From positions 124,001-188,000 of the forward strand of contig CALGRX010000020.1 in NCBI GenBank assembly GCA_937880755.1: a DNA stretch of 64,000 nt, given 5' to 3'. This document shows, piece after piece, positions 24,377 to 32,415 of the stretch. Position 1 is the first letter of the stretch; each line of letters begins with the position of its first letter. Position numbers and translations under genes: made by a program. This stretch comes from an uncultured Clostridia bacterium. Lineage in GTDB: Bacteria > Bacillota > Clostridia > Christensenellales > UBA3700. The notes under the pieces are model-generated. The model made no database searches. It was not told where the DNA came from and saw only the letters and a list, made by a program, of their open reading frames with translations.

Positions 24377-25642
24377 TTACAACTCCAAAAGTTTCTCTAG
24401 TACGGCTACCTTGATGCAACATACCAATATCTTGACTGCCACCGCTAGGTCGCTGTCGGAGGTAAAGGTTGGCGCAATACGCAAGGTCTTGTCGTCGTCG
24501 TCCACTCCGTAAGGGAAAGGCGCGCCCGCAGGGGTGATGGTCAAACCTGCCTTTTTGCAGAGTTCGCCCACTCTCGACGCACAGCCGGGGTAGGTGTCGA
24601 GGGTGATAAAGTATCCGCCCTTTGGCGTCGTCCAACTGCATACTCCGTTGTAGGCTCCAAAATTTTCTTCCAAAGCACCGATGACGGTATCGAATTTTGG
24701 TTTGATGACTTGCATTTGCTTCTTCATAATCTCGGCGATATTGTCCACGCTCTTGAGATATAGATAGTGCATATATTGCGATACTTTGTTGTAGCTGATA
24801 GTCTGATAAGTGAGGTGCGACAAGATATCCTTGACGTTGTTGGCGCTAGCAGCTATGCAAGCGACACCCGCTCCGGCAAAAGTTATCTTGGAAGTGGAGG
24901 TAAACTCGTACACTCTATCCTCGTTACCCGCCTCAATGCAAGCTTGCATGATATTTTTGAGCACGTCTGGCGTGTCGGTCAATTCGTGCACGCAATAGGC
25001 GTTGTCCCAAAAGATACGGAAATCGCTAGCCTTGGTCTTCATATTGGCAAGACGAGTGACGACTTCGTCGCTGTAAGTAATGCCCGTAGGATTGCTATAC
25101 TTAGGCACGCACCACATACCTTTGATAGACTCGTCGCTCTCTACGAGCTTTTCTACCAAATCCATATTAGGTCCTTGCTCGGTCATATTGACGCTAATCA
25201 TCTCTATGCCAAAGTGTTGAAGTATGCTGAAATGTCTGTCGTATCCAGGTACGGGACAAATAAACTTGATCTTAGAAGAATTCCAAGGTTTGCCACCGCA
25301 AACGCCGAATTGAAGATTGCGTTGGATAGTATCGTACATAAGATTGAGGCTCGACGAACCGCCTACGATTACGTTGTCGGGTTTGACCCCCAAAATCTCG
25401 GCGAAAAGTCCTCTCATCTCGGGTATGCCCTCGAGCATTCCGTAGTTGCGGTAGCTCTTAGGCATTGCTTTGAGCTGCTCTGCCATGTCTAGCATCGGCA
25501 TAGCTATGTCAAGCTGCTCGTTGCAAGGCTTGCCTCTGGCTATGTCAACCTTGTTGCCCTCGGCAACTATGGCGTCGTAGTTTCTTCTCTCCTGCGCAAG
25601 ATAATTGGTAAGTTCTTCTTTGGTCAATGACAAATAATTCAT
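24377..25642 (-). CDS. PLP-dependent aminotransferase, MocR-type family (PF12897-like)
   Basis: The 421-residue fold-type I enzyme shows IARGKPCNEQLDI near the N-terminus, a signature of this family, and VPKYSNPTG and FWDNAYCVHEL in the middle. The PLP lysine is in STSKITFAGAGVA. The family has been linked to alanine or aspartate aminotransfer, but the substrate here cannot be assigned. The start is the ATG at 25642 (AAGGAG eight bases upstream), not the longer frame to 25672. It follows der by 55 bases and is coupled to yfcE. It carries no helix-turn-helix domain, so it is an enzyme and not a MocR regulator. Confidence 0.85.
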   Translation of the reverse strand: MNYLSLTKEELTNYLAQERRNYDAIVAEGNKVDIARGKPCNEQLDIAMPMLDMAEQLKAMPKSYRNYGMLEGIPEMRGLFAEILGVKPDNVIVGGSSSLNLMYDTIQRNLQFGVCGGKPWNSSKIKFICPVPGYDRHFSILQHFGIEMISVNMTEQGPNMDLVEKLVESDESIKGMWCVPKYSNPTGITYSDEVVTRLANMKTKASDFRIFWDNAYCVHELTDTPDVLKNIMQACIEAGNEDRVYEFTSTSKITFAGAGVACIAASANNVKDILSHLTYQTISYNKVSQYMHYLYLKSVDNIAEIMKKQMQVIKPKFDTVIGALEENFGAYNGVCSWTTPKGGYFITLDTYPGCASRVGELCKKAGLTITPAGAPFPYGVDDDDKTLRIAPTFTSDSDLAVAVKILVCCIKVAVLEKLLEL

Positions 25643-25697
25643 ACTCTCTCCTTTTTGCATCAATTTTAGCATATCGTTAACTAATTAACAACTAAAA

Positions 25698-27017
25698 TCA
25701 TATATCTTTTTCGCTCTTATTGCGTAGTATTATTCTTATAGGCGTACCCTTGAAAGTGAAGGCTTTGCGAAGGGAATTTTCGAGATAACGTTGGTAGCTA
25801 AAGTGCAATAGCTTGGTATCGTTGACGAAGAATACGAAAGTCGGCGGATTGGTCGAGGCTTGAGTTACGTAGTAGACCTTGAGCCTCTTGCCGTTGTCGG
25901 ACGGCGGTTCGACGGCTATCGTTGCGTCTTGAACCACGTCGTTGAGTACGCCCGTTGCAATACGCTTGCTAGCCTCTTCGTACACCTCTAAAGCCTTGGA
26001 AAGCAACTTCTCTATCCTCTGTCCCGTCTTGGCGGATACGTATTCTGCCACGAAATAGTCCATAAACTTGAGCTCGGTCAAAATCTTCTTGTTGAAGGTG
26101 TTGACGGTGTATGTGTCCTTTTCGATAGTATCCCACTTGTTCATGACGATGACCGACGGTTTGCCTTGTTCGTGCGCAAAGCCGCAAATCTTGACGTCTT
26201 GTTCGCTGAGTCCTTCTTGTGCGTCAATCACCACGAGCACCACGTCTGCCCTACGAATAGCCGCCAAAGAACGCATAACGCTATACTGCTCTACGCCCTC
26301 TTCGACGCTCGACTTTTTGCGAATACCCGCCGTATCTATTATATTAAACTTCTTGCCCTGCCACTCAAAATCCGTGTCGATAGCGTCACGGGTAGTGCCC
26401 GCTACGTTGCTGACGATAACTCTGTCGTAGCCCAAGATGCGATTGGTGATAGAGGATTTGCCTGCGTTAGGCTTGCCCACGATAGCCACGTTGAGTTTGC
26501 CCTCATCCTGCTGTATATCGTACTTAGGAAGATGCTCTACCACTTCGTCGAGAAGGTCGCCTATGCCCTTGGACTGCTCCGCCGATATCGCAACCACCGT
26601 GCCAAGTCCCAACTCGTAAAAGTCAAATGAATTCTCCGTTTCGTTGTTGTCAAGTTTGTTGACGGCTACGATGATAGGCTTGTTGCAACCACGCAAAAAT
26701 TCCGCCACTTCGTAGTCGTTGGCGGTAAGTCCACTCTTGCCGTCGGCAACGTAGACTATCACGTCGGCTATGTCGACTGCTATTTGAGCTTGAGCACGAA
26801 TATGTTGCCACATTTTGTCTTGGCTCTTTATCTCCAAGCCACCCGTGTCAACCAAAGTAAAGTTGTATCCGCACCACTCTGCATCGCAATACAACCTATC
26901 TCGGGTTACGCCCTCCATATCTTCTACTATACTAACTTTTTTGCCGACTATTCGGTTGAACAATGTGGATTTGCCCACGTTGGGTCTGCCGACTATAGCC
27001 ACGAGCGGTTTACTCAT
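25698..27017 (-). CDS. der: Ribosome biogenesis GTPase Der (EngA)
   Basis: The 439-residue protein has the unique tandem G-domain layout. G1 of the first domain is GRPNVGKST (10-18), with DTGG and NKLD following. The second domain begins with GKPNAGKSS near residue 183, with DTAG and NKWD. A KH-like C-terminal domain follows and ends in a basic region. Der acts in maturation of the 50S subunit and is essential in model bacteria. GAGGTGG precedes the ATG at 27017, which overlaps the end of the DUF512 gene by eight bases. DUF512-der adjacency is common in Clostridia. Confidence 0.97.
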   Translation of the reverse strand: MSKPLVAIVGRPNVGKSTLFNRIVGKKVSIVEDMEGVTRDRLYCDAEWCGYNFTLVDTGGLEIKSQDKMWQHIRAQAQIAVDIADVIVYVADGKSGLTANDYEVAEFLRGCNKPIIVAVNKLDNNETENSFDFYELGLGTVVAISAEQSKGIGDLLDEVVEHLPKYDIQQDEGKLNVAIVGKPNAGKSSITNRILGYDRVIVSNVAGTTRDAIDTDFEWQGKKFNIIDTAGIRKKSSVEEGVEQYSVMRSLAAIRRADVVLVVIDAQEGLSEQDVKICGFAHEQGKPSVIVMNKWDTIEKDTYTVNTFNKKILTELKFMDYFVAEYVSAKTGQRIEKLLSKALEVYEEASKRIATGVLNDVVQDATIAVEPPSDNGKRLKVYYVTQASTNPPTFVFFVNDTKLLHFSYQRYLENSLRKAFTFKGTPIRIILRNKSEKDI

Positions 27018-28299
27018 TTGCCACCTCGCTAATTATTTTGATTACGTCACCGCCACCACCGCTAACGTAGATTTTGCTATCCAATTTTTCCGACAATTCT
27101 TGCACGCTCATTCCGTCCAAAAAAGTGGTGGTAAACTCCCTGAGCATATTGGCGGGTATTACTACTCTACCACACGGCTCTTGTACTTGTGCTATTATAT
27201 CCTTTGCCGTGATAAGCCCCGCAACCGTGATACTCTCGCCGAAATGGTCGTTGCGCACGGCGTGTATGGTATATTGCAACCCCGAAAATTTGCTCTTGGC
27301 TCTCTCTAGCAAACTCGATAGTACGTCGCAAAACGACTTGCCCGTAACGAAATCTAGTTTTATCTGCTTGTTGCTCGGTTGTACGGCGTCGAGCGCAACC
27401 TCAAACTCTCTCTCGAATTGTGCGACCAAACCGACGCCGTTCTCGATTTGACCAAAGTCGCCGTAACTGTCGTAGTCGGGAAGAGGTAATCGGGCTTTGA
27501 GATAAAATTCGTCCGAGCAGTAGCAAAAACTTCCTCCTACGTGCTTATCAAACTTCTCTACTTGCTCTATCACCTTGCGGGCGCAATCCTCGTCGATTGG
27601 TTGCAACTCGTACAAACCCTCTCTGTGTCCGCTCAAACCTACGGGGATGACCGCCACCGAAAGCAAGTTAGGTCTTAAATCGTATAGACGGCACAAGGTT
27701 TCTTGCAATTTTTCTCCGTCGTTGATACCCTTGCAAAGTACGATTTGGGCGTGCATTTGAATGTCGTGCTCTTTGAGATATTGCATCTTGTCAAAGAGTT
27801 CTGCTCCGTGTGGATTGGCAACCATCAACTTCTTGGTTGCCTTGTCGTAGCAATGCACCGAGATATACAGCGGGCTGAGTTTGAGTCTTGCGATACGCTC
27901 CAATTCTTTGTCGCCTACGTTGGTGAGGGTGACGTAGTTGCCACTGACAAAGGATAGACGATAATCGTCGTCCTTGACGTAGAGAGTATCTCTCATACCC
28001 TTAGGAAGTTGGTCAACGAAACAAAAGATACACTTGTTTTTGCAGGGCATAACGTTGAGTTCCACACTCTCATCAAGTGTAAGTCCTAACTTTTCGTCAA
28101 CGTCTTTCTCAATCTCGACGTCGACGATATCCCCTTGCTTGCTCTTGATATTCATCACAAACTCTTCTTGGTCGTCGTAGTAGAGATAGTCGAGAATATC
28201 AACGAGAGGATAGCCGTCGAAGCCTAAAAGCTCGTCGCCTACCTCGAGTCCTATCTCTTTGCCTATGGAATTGTCGTCTATTGCCGTTACTTTTGCCAT
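27010..28299 (-). CDS. DUF512 radical-SAM-like protein with N-terminal PDZ domain
   Basis: The 429-residue protein starts with a PDZ-like segment (GKEIGLEVGDELLGFDG, residues 12-28). A Cys motif CKNKCIFC (C-x3-C-x2-C, near residue 88) typical of radical SAM enzymes follows, then the DUF512 C-terminal domain. The family is widespread in anaerobic Bacillota, and its reaction is not known to me. It starts at 28299 with AGGTGA upstream and has its own promoter (28316-28344). It leads the der-aminotransferase-yfcE-hydrogenase run, which suggests a shared transcript but not a shared pathway. Confidence 0.88.
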   Translation of the reverse strand: MAKVTAIDDNSIGKEIGLEVGDELLGFDGYPLVDILDYLYYDDQEEFVMNIKSKQGDIVDVEIEKDVDEKLGLTLDESVELNVMPCKNKCIFCFVDQLPKGMRDTLYVKDDDYRLSFVSGNYVTLTNVGDKELERIARLKLSPLYISVHCYDKATKKLMVANPHGAELFDKMQYLKEHDIQMHAQIVLCKGINDGEKLQETLCRLYDLRPNLLSVAVIPVGLSGHREGLYELQPIDEDCARKVIEQVEKFDKHVGGSFCYCSDEFYLKARLPLPDYDSYGDFGQIENGVGLVAQFEREFEVALDAVQPSNKQIKLDFVTGKSFCDVLSSLLERAKSKFSGLQYTIHAVRNDHFGESITVAGLITAKDIIAQVQEPCGRVVIPANMLREFTTTFLDGMSVQELSEKLDSKIYVSGGGGDVIKIISEVANE

Positions 28300-28315
28300 A
28301 ATTCACCTATGGGTG

Positions 28316-28344
28316 ATTATATAATAATATTATTACAAAGTAAA
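28316..28344 (-). promoter_or_regulatory. Promoter of the DUF512-der operon
   Basis: TTTACT (28339-28344), 17 bases, TATAAT (28316-28321) on the minus strand, 16 bases upstream of the DUF512 start. Confidence 0.65.
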
Positions 28345-28552
28345 GCAAATTTCGCCTAAGCATAGTAGTTAGAGCATGAAAAATATGTCAAAATTGCGAT
28401 ATATGCGTAAATCTATCTCACTAAAAACCATATAAAATCCAACTCGCGATTGACTCAAAATCAAAACACTATGGCAGTCAACACAAAATTTGCTAGAAGT
28501 TGTCAACAAAAAATCCCACGCCAAAAACACGAAAAAACAAACGATAATACAC
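28345..28552. other. AT-rich spacer, nothing recognised
   Basis: Together with the adjacent promoter and terminator this forms a 313-base gene-free interval between the DUF512 gene and the cyclophilin gene. No gene or structured element is visible in this part. Confidence 0.5.
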
Positions 28553-28580
28553 AAAAAAGTCGATACGTATCGACTTTTTT
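28553..28580. terminator. Perfect 28-bp palindromic bidirectional terminator
   Basis: The core GTCGATACGTATCGAC is flanked by six A on the left and six T on the right, so the 28 bases are one perfect palindrome. It ends the RNase J operon on the minus strand and can act in both directions. The core's 14-bp centre recurs at 36608-36621. Confidence 0.85.
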
Positions 28581-28612
28581 GATGTTTTGGGTATCGTTGA
28601 CAAGTGGCAGGG

Positions 28613-29107
28613 TTAGGCTCTTTTGATAGTCTTGATGACGATTGGCTCGTAAGGCACGTCGTCGTAGTATCCTACCGATACGGTATATACTTTGGATATA
28701 TCCACTGCAATATCGACGCTCTCTTGGTCACTCAAACGACCGAACGTCGCGTATTCTCCGTCAAGAAAAGGCGTATCCTCTACGCATATAAAGAACTGCG
28801 AGCTAGCCGAATTGGGCATATTGGTCCTCGCCATTGACAGCACTCCCTTGGTATGCTTGAGAGGATTGTCGTAGCCATTGGACTTAAATTCACCCTTGAT
28901 AGCCGAAGCGTTCTTGGGATTAAAAGCCACGTCCATACCTCCGCCTTGAATCATAAATTTTGGAATTACTCTATGAAAAATCAGTCCCGCAAAAAAGTCC
29001 TCGTCGATAAGCTTGAGAAAATTCTCGACGGTAACGGGCGCTACGTCTTCGTAGAGCTCGGCGTTCATAACTCTGCCGTCACTAAGTACAATCTGAATCT
29101 TTTGCAT
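28613..29107 (-). CDS. Peptidyl-prolyl cis-trans isomerase, cyclophilin type
   Basis: The 164-residue cytosolic protein (no signal peptide) has the cyclophilin core FHRVIPKFMIQGGGMD near residues 52-67 and FFICVEDTPFLDGEYATFG in the second half. It would speed proline isomerisation during folding. AGGAGGATTAT precedes the ATG at 29107. It is the last gene of the RNase J operon, nine bases after the Dabb gene. Confidence 0.94.
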   Translation of the reverse strand: MQKIQIVLSDGRVMNAELYEDVAPVTVENFLKLIDEDFFAGLIFHRVIPKFMIQGGGMDVAFNPKNASAIKGEFKSNGYDNPLKHTKGVLSMARTNMPNSASSQFFICVEDTPFLDGEYATFGRLSDQESVDIAVDISKVYTVSVGYYDDVPYEPIVIKTIKRA

Positions 29108-29116
29108 ATAATCCTC

Positions 29117-29404
29117 CTAATATTGAAAATCTACGCTGTGCGACTTGGCAACCACACTCTTGACGTACTGCATAACGGGTACGTGAACGGGGTGGTCTTT
29201 GTATACTTGCATATCGGCAAGGCTGTCGAAAGTGCAAATCAAAACTACGTCAAAACTCCTATCAGAGCCAAGACAATCTTTGCCCGATTCTATAGATTTG
29301 AGCACCTCGATTTTACCTTGCATTGACGTAAATCTTGCTACGAGCGCGTCTTTTGCCTCTTGGCTATCGTCTAGAAGCTTATACATTACTACGTGTTTAA
29401 TCAT
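29117..29404 (-). CDS. Dabb (stress-responsive alpha/beta barrel) domain protein
   Basis: The 95-residue single-domain protein matches the dimeric alpha/beta-barrel (Dabb) family: MIKHVVMYKL at the start, FDVVLICTFDSLADMQVYKDHP with the typical Y-x-x-H-P in the middle. Function of bacterial stand-alone members is generally unknown. GGAGG lies nine bases before the ATG. It overlaps the glycosyltransferase gene by eight bases. Confidence 0.88.
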   Translation of the reverse strand: MIKHVVMYKLLDDSQEAKDALVARFTSMQGKIEVLKSIESGKDCLGSDRSFDVVLICTFDSLADMQVYKDHPVHVPVMQYVKSVVAKSHSVDFQY

Positions 29405-30602
29405 TGTTATTTTCCTCCGTATTTTCGTCCTCGCCTGGTTTTTGCATTGTCTGCCTATGTTCGTACGCCCTATCAGTCAAGGTTGAACAAACCATTGAAG
29501 TCGTATCCTCTCCTCTGCCGTCTAGTCGAGCCATCGCCATGTCGTACTCGCCCTCGTCGTTGAGCAACGATAGCACGGACGATATAAGTTGATGCTTGCC
29601 CGCTCCACAGTACGCCAACGACTGACTGGTGAGATAGGAATAATTGCCCTTTTCGACGTTGTTCATAGGCTTGATAAGTACCATTGGCAAGCGATTGGCA
29701 ATGGCTTCGAACGTAACCCCCGCCGTTGGCGAAGTCACTAAAACGCCGGCTATAGAATATAACTCTTGCATATCTTGCACGTTGTCGACTAGCGATACGT
29801 TGCTATCAATCCCCTTGTTGTTACAATAGGTCTTGATATAATTTTTGAGGCTCTTGCTACCCGAAGTAACGACGATGAGATTGACGGTGCGATAGTACTC
29901 GCCAAGCACGCTAAACGCGTCTTTGAGATAGTCGCAACCGTATCTACCCCCCACCATCAAAATGACGGGAAGCGATTGATCTACGCCGTACTTTTGACAA
30001 GTAGCCTCCCTATCGTAAGTGACTTGACTATGCTTGGCGGGAGTGCCGGCTACGAGTATCTTTTGGCTATCTACGCCGGCTGATAGCATAGCTTGCGCCA
30101 CTTGTTGATTTTGAACGAAATAGCCGTCGCTAAGTGCGTTGATGAAGTCGAAGTCTAGACAATAATCGGTGGTCATCGCATAGATTGGCATATTTTTGCC
30201 AAGCTTTTTGCGAGCCTTGAGTGCTTTGTCGTGCGACTTAGGCGATAGACACAAAACCACGTCGGGATCAAACCTTTTGAGCACGTTGTCTATCTTGCGA
30301 TATTTGACCTTAACGTCTCCTTCCTTGGGTTGAGCCTCGGTGCTCTCAGCCCCGTCTTCTACCTCTTTCTTAGTCCCAAATAGCCTTATCGGTCCGACAA
30401 ATCTATTGAAAATCGGCAACAATCTAGCGCTGGCTTTGTATAGTCCGCGTTGAATTTTGGCTGAGAAAAGATAGGAAAACCTGTCTTGGTCTACCGCCAC
30501 GACCTCGTAGTCGCGATAATTGACTCTCAAATAGTCCTCTATCGCCATAGCCGATTGGTCGTACACTCCGCTTTGATACAAAATCAAAACCGTCCCTTTC
30601 AT
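29397..30602 (-). CDS. MurG/MGDG-synthase-like glycosyltransferase (GT28 family)
   Basis: The 401-residue protein has the two-domain GT-B layout of monogalactosyldiacylglycerol synthases and processive diacylglycerol glucosyltransferases. The C-terminal nucleotide-sugar site is seen in VGGRYGCDYLKD and in SPTAGVTFEAIANRLPMVLIKPM (cited as TFEAIANRLP). A charged insertion (about residues 80-102) is rich in Glu and Lys. The membrane-facing N-terminal motif of these enzymes is weak here, so acceptor and sugar are uncertain; glycolipid synthesis is the most likely role. It overlaps both neighbours in the RNase J operon. Confidence 0.8.
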   Translation of the reverse strand: MKGTVLILYQSGVYDQSAMAIEDYLRVNYRDYEVVAVDQDRFSYLFSAKIQRGLYKASARLLPIFNRFVGPIRLFGTKKEVEDGAESTEAQPKEGDVKVKYRKIDNVLKRFDPDVVLCLSPKSHDKALKARKKLGKNMPIYAMTTDYCLDFDFINALSDGYFVQNQQVAQAMLSAGVDSQKILVAGTPAKHSQVTYDREATCQKYGVDQSLPVILMVGGRYGCDYLKDAFSVLGEYYRTVNLIVVTSGSKSLKNYIKTYCNNKGIDSNVSLVDNVQDMQELYSIAGVLVTSPTAGVTFEAIANRLPMVLIKPMNNVEKGNYSYLTSQSLAYCGAGKHQLISSVLSLLNDEGEYDMAMARLDGRGEDTTSMVCSTLTDRAYEHRQTMQKPGEDENTEENNND

Positions 30603-31831
30603 CTATTTACCTCTTTGCGTAAAATATCTTTTGGCTCTAGCCTATATTGGGTAGGGATATACAATACTTGTTGGACGATTTTGGCGTCATCTATCTCCTC
30701 GCCTAAGCTATCGTATATCTTATCTACCTTGATAATCTTATTCCAACAATCGCCGTCAGCGGACAAAATTTCTAGCTCGTCGCCTACCTTAAATCTATTG
30801 CGTTGCTCGACTATCACGCAACCTCTCTCTTCGTCGTATCCCAAAACCTCGGCGATAAACTCGTAGTCGCAACTAGGCTGAGAAGTGGTAAGACATACGC
30901 TATCCGACGAGTCGAAGTAAAAGCCCGTGGTGTAATCTCTATGACTGTTTTTGAACAGCTCGCCAATCAGCATATCATTAGGCTTGTAATGCTCGGGGTC
31001 TTGATAGTATAAGTCGATTGCCTTGCGATAGGCGTTGGTGACGCTTGCCACGTAATAAGGCGATTTCATTCTACCCTCTATCTTGAAGGAATATACTCCA
31101 CAATCTATTAGGCGGTCGATATACTCTATCATATTGAGGTCCTTGGAATTGAGAATATAAGTGCCTTTATCTCCCTCTTGACCTATCGTGAGCGGATTGC
31201 CTCCGCGGTTGGCTTCCACCATTTGATATTCCCACCTACACGCTTGTACGCAATCGCCCCTATTGGACGAACGTCCCGTCAATGCGTTGGAAAGTAGACA
31301 CCTTCCGCTGTAGGATATGCACATTGCACCGTGAACGAAAGCCTCTATCTCCACGTCGCTAGGCAAAAAATCGCGTATTTCTCTCACGTCTTTGAGCGAA
31401 GTTTCTCTCGCAAGCACTATCCTCTTAGCGCCCAAATCCGCCCAAAACTTGGCAGAATATTTGTTGGTGGTGTTGGCTTGGGTAGAGATATGTATCTCCA
31501 TATTAGGCGCATACTTCTTGCAAATCGTCATCACGCCGGGGTCGGAGATAATCACCGCATCGACGCCTATATCGTGGAGAAAAGCAAAGTACTCGCCAAG
31601 TCTGACGAAGTCGTCGTTTTTTGCCAAAATATTGGTGGCAATATATATCCTTTTGCCCATAGCGTGGGTGTACTTGACGGCTTCGATAAGTGCGTTGTCG
31701 TCAAAGTTTTTGGCGTTGGCACGCAAACTGAAGGCGTTGCCACCCGCATACACCGCGTCGGCACCGAAGTGCAACGCCGTCTTGAGTTTGTTGAGATCTC
31801 CCGCGGGAGATAATAGTTCCGTCTTGTTCAT
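30599..31831 (-). CDS. U32-family protein, likely TrhP-type tRNA uridine hydroxylation factor
   Basis: The 410-residue protein carries the U32 signature EAFVHGAMCISYSGRCLLS (near residues 161-179) and two further Cys (GDCVQACRWEY), four cysteines that may bind an iron-sulfur cluster. LLSPAGDLNKLKTAL starts the TIM-barrel part. In Bacillus the relatives YrrN/YrrO (TrhP1/TrhP2) sit next to YrrM (TrmR) and install 5-hydroxyuridine at tRNA wobble position 34 from prephenate. The same adjacency is seen here with the O-methyltransferase at 31828-32415. Older 'collagenase-like peptidase' names are probably wrong for this branch. Function is inferred from family and context. Confidence 0.88.
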   Translation of the reverse strand: MNKTELLSPAGDLNKLKTALHFGADAVYAGGNAFSLRANAKNFDDNALIEAVKYTHAMGKRIYIATNILAKNDDFVRLGEYFAFLHDIGVDAVIISDPGVMTICKKYAPNMEIHISTQANTTNKYSAKFWADLGAKRIVLARETSLKDVREIRDFLPSDVEIEAFVHGAMCISYSGRCLLSNALTGRSSNRGDCVQACRWEYQMVEANRGGNPLTIGQEGDKGTYILNSKDLNMIEYIDRLIDCGVYSFKIEGRMKSPYYVASVTNAYRKAIDLYYQDPEHYKPNDMLIGELFKNSHRDYTTGFYFDSSDSVCLTTSQPSCDYEFIAEVLGYDEERGCVIVEQRNRFKVGDELEILSADGDCWNKIIKVDKIYDSLGEEIDDAKIVQQVLYIPTQYRLEPKDILRKEVNR

Positions 31832-32415
31832 TTTTTCCTTATTATCGCAACTCCGTTGCCCGCTCTAACTATTTTGCATTCTACGCCGTCGTCGTTTTGC
31901 ACCGTAGAGAGGAATTGTCTTAGGTTGATAACAATCGTCCTGTGCTTGTGCGGTACGAATTCTTCGCCCTCTACCATACCGAAGTACAATACGTCGTCGG
32001 CAAAGACCACTCCGCCCTCGGATAGGTGAGGCAAGCAAGTAAGATAATGCGACAAATACTTGCTCTTAGGTCCGTCAATGAAGATAAAATCATACTCTTT
32101 GCCCTCGATGACGCTCTCCAATATCTCGTCCGCATTGCCGAGATAAGCGTTGATTCTATCGTCAATGCCAAGCCTTTTCCATAGAGATATTGCCTCTTGG
32201 CGCCTCGTGTCGTCCATCTCGATGGTGTCGATAACAGCATCACTGTTTAGCGCCATGAGCGACGCCGAATAGCCTATTGCCGTGCCTATCTCCAATATTC
32301 TGCGAGGCTTGAGCTCCTCTACCGTCCTAATCAAAACCTCTCGACTGTCGTCGTCTATGACGGGGACGTGTCTATCCCTGGCGCTTGTCAGTACTTGTGA
32401 TAAAATCTCATTCAT
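31828..32415 (-). CDS. trmR: O-methyltransferase, likely tRNA 5-hydroxyuridine methyltransferase TrmR
   Basis: The 195-residue SAM-dependent enzyme has the class I methyltransferase motif LEIGTAIGYSASLMAL (residues 41-56) and FIFIDGPKSKYLSHYL (acidic metal-binding Asp of the COMT-like family). TrmR of Bacillus methylates 5-hydroxyuridine to 5-methoxyuridine at tRNA position 34. Four-base overlaps with the U32 gene downstream and the RNase J gene upstream support a common translation unit. Without the U32 neighbour it could only be called a COMT-like O-methyltransferase. Confidence 0.88.
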   Translation of the reverse strand: MNEILSQVLTSARDRHVPVIDDDSREVLIRTVEELKPRRILEIGTAIGYSASLMALNSDAVIDTIEMDDTRRQEAISLWKRLGIDDRINAYLGNADEILESVIEGKEYDFIFIDGPKSKYLSHYLTCLPHLSEGGVVFADDVLYFGMVEGEEFVPHKHRTIVINLRQFLSTVQNDDGVECKIVRAGNGVAIIRKK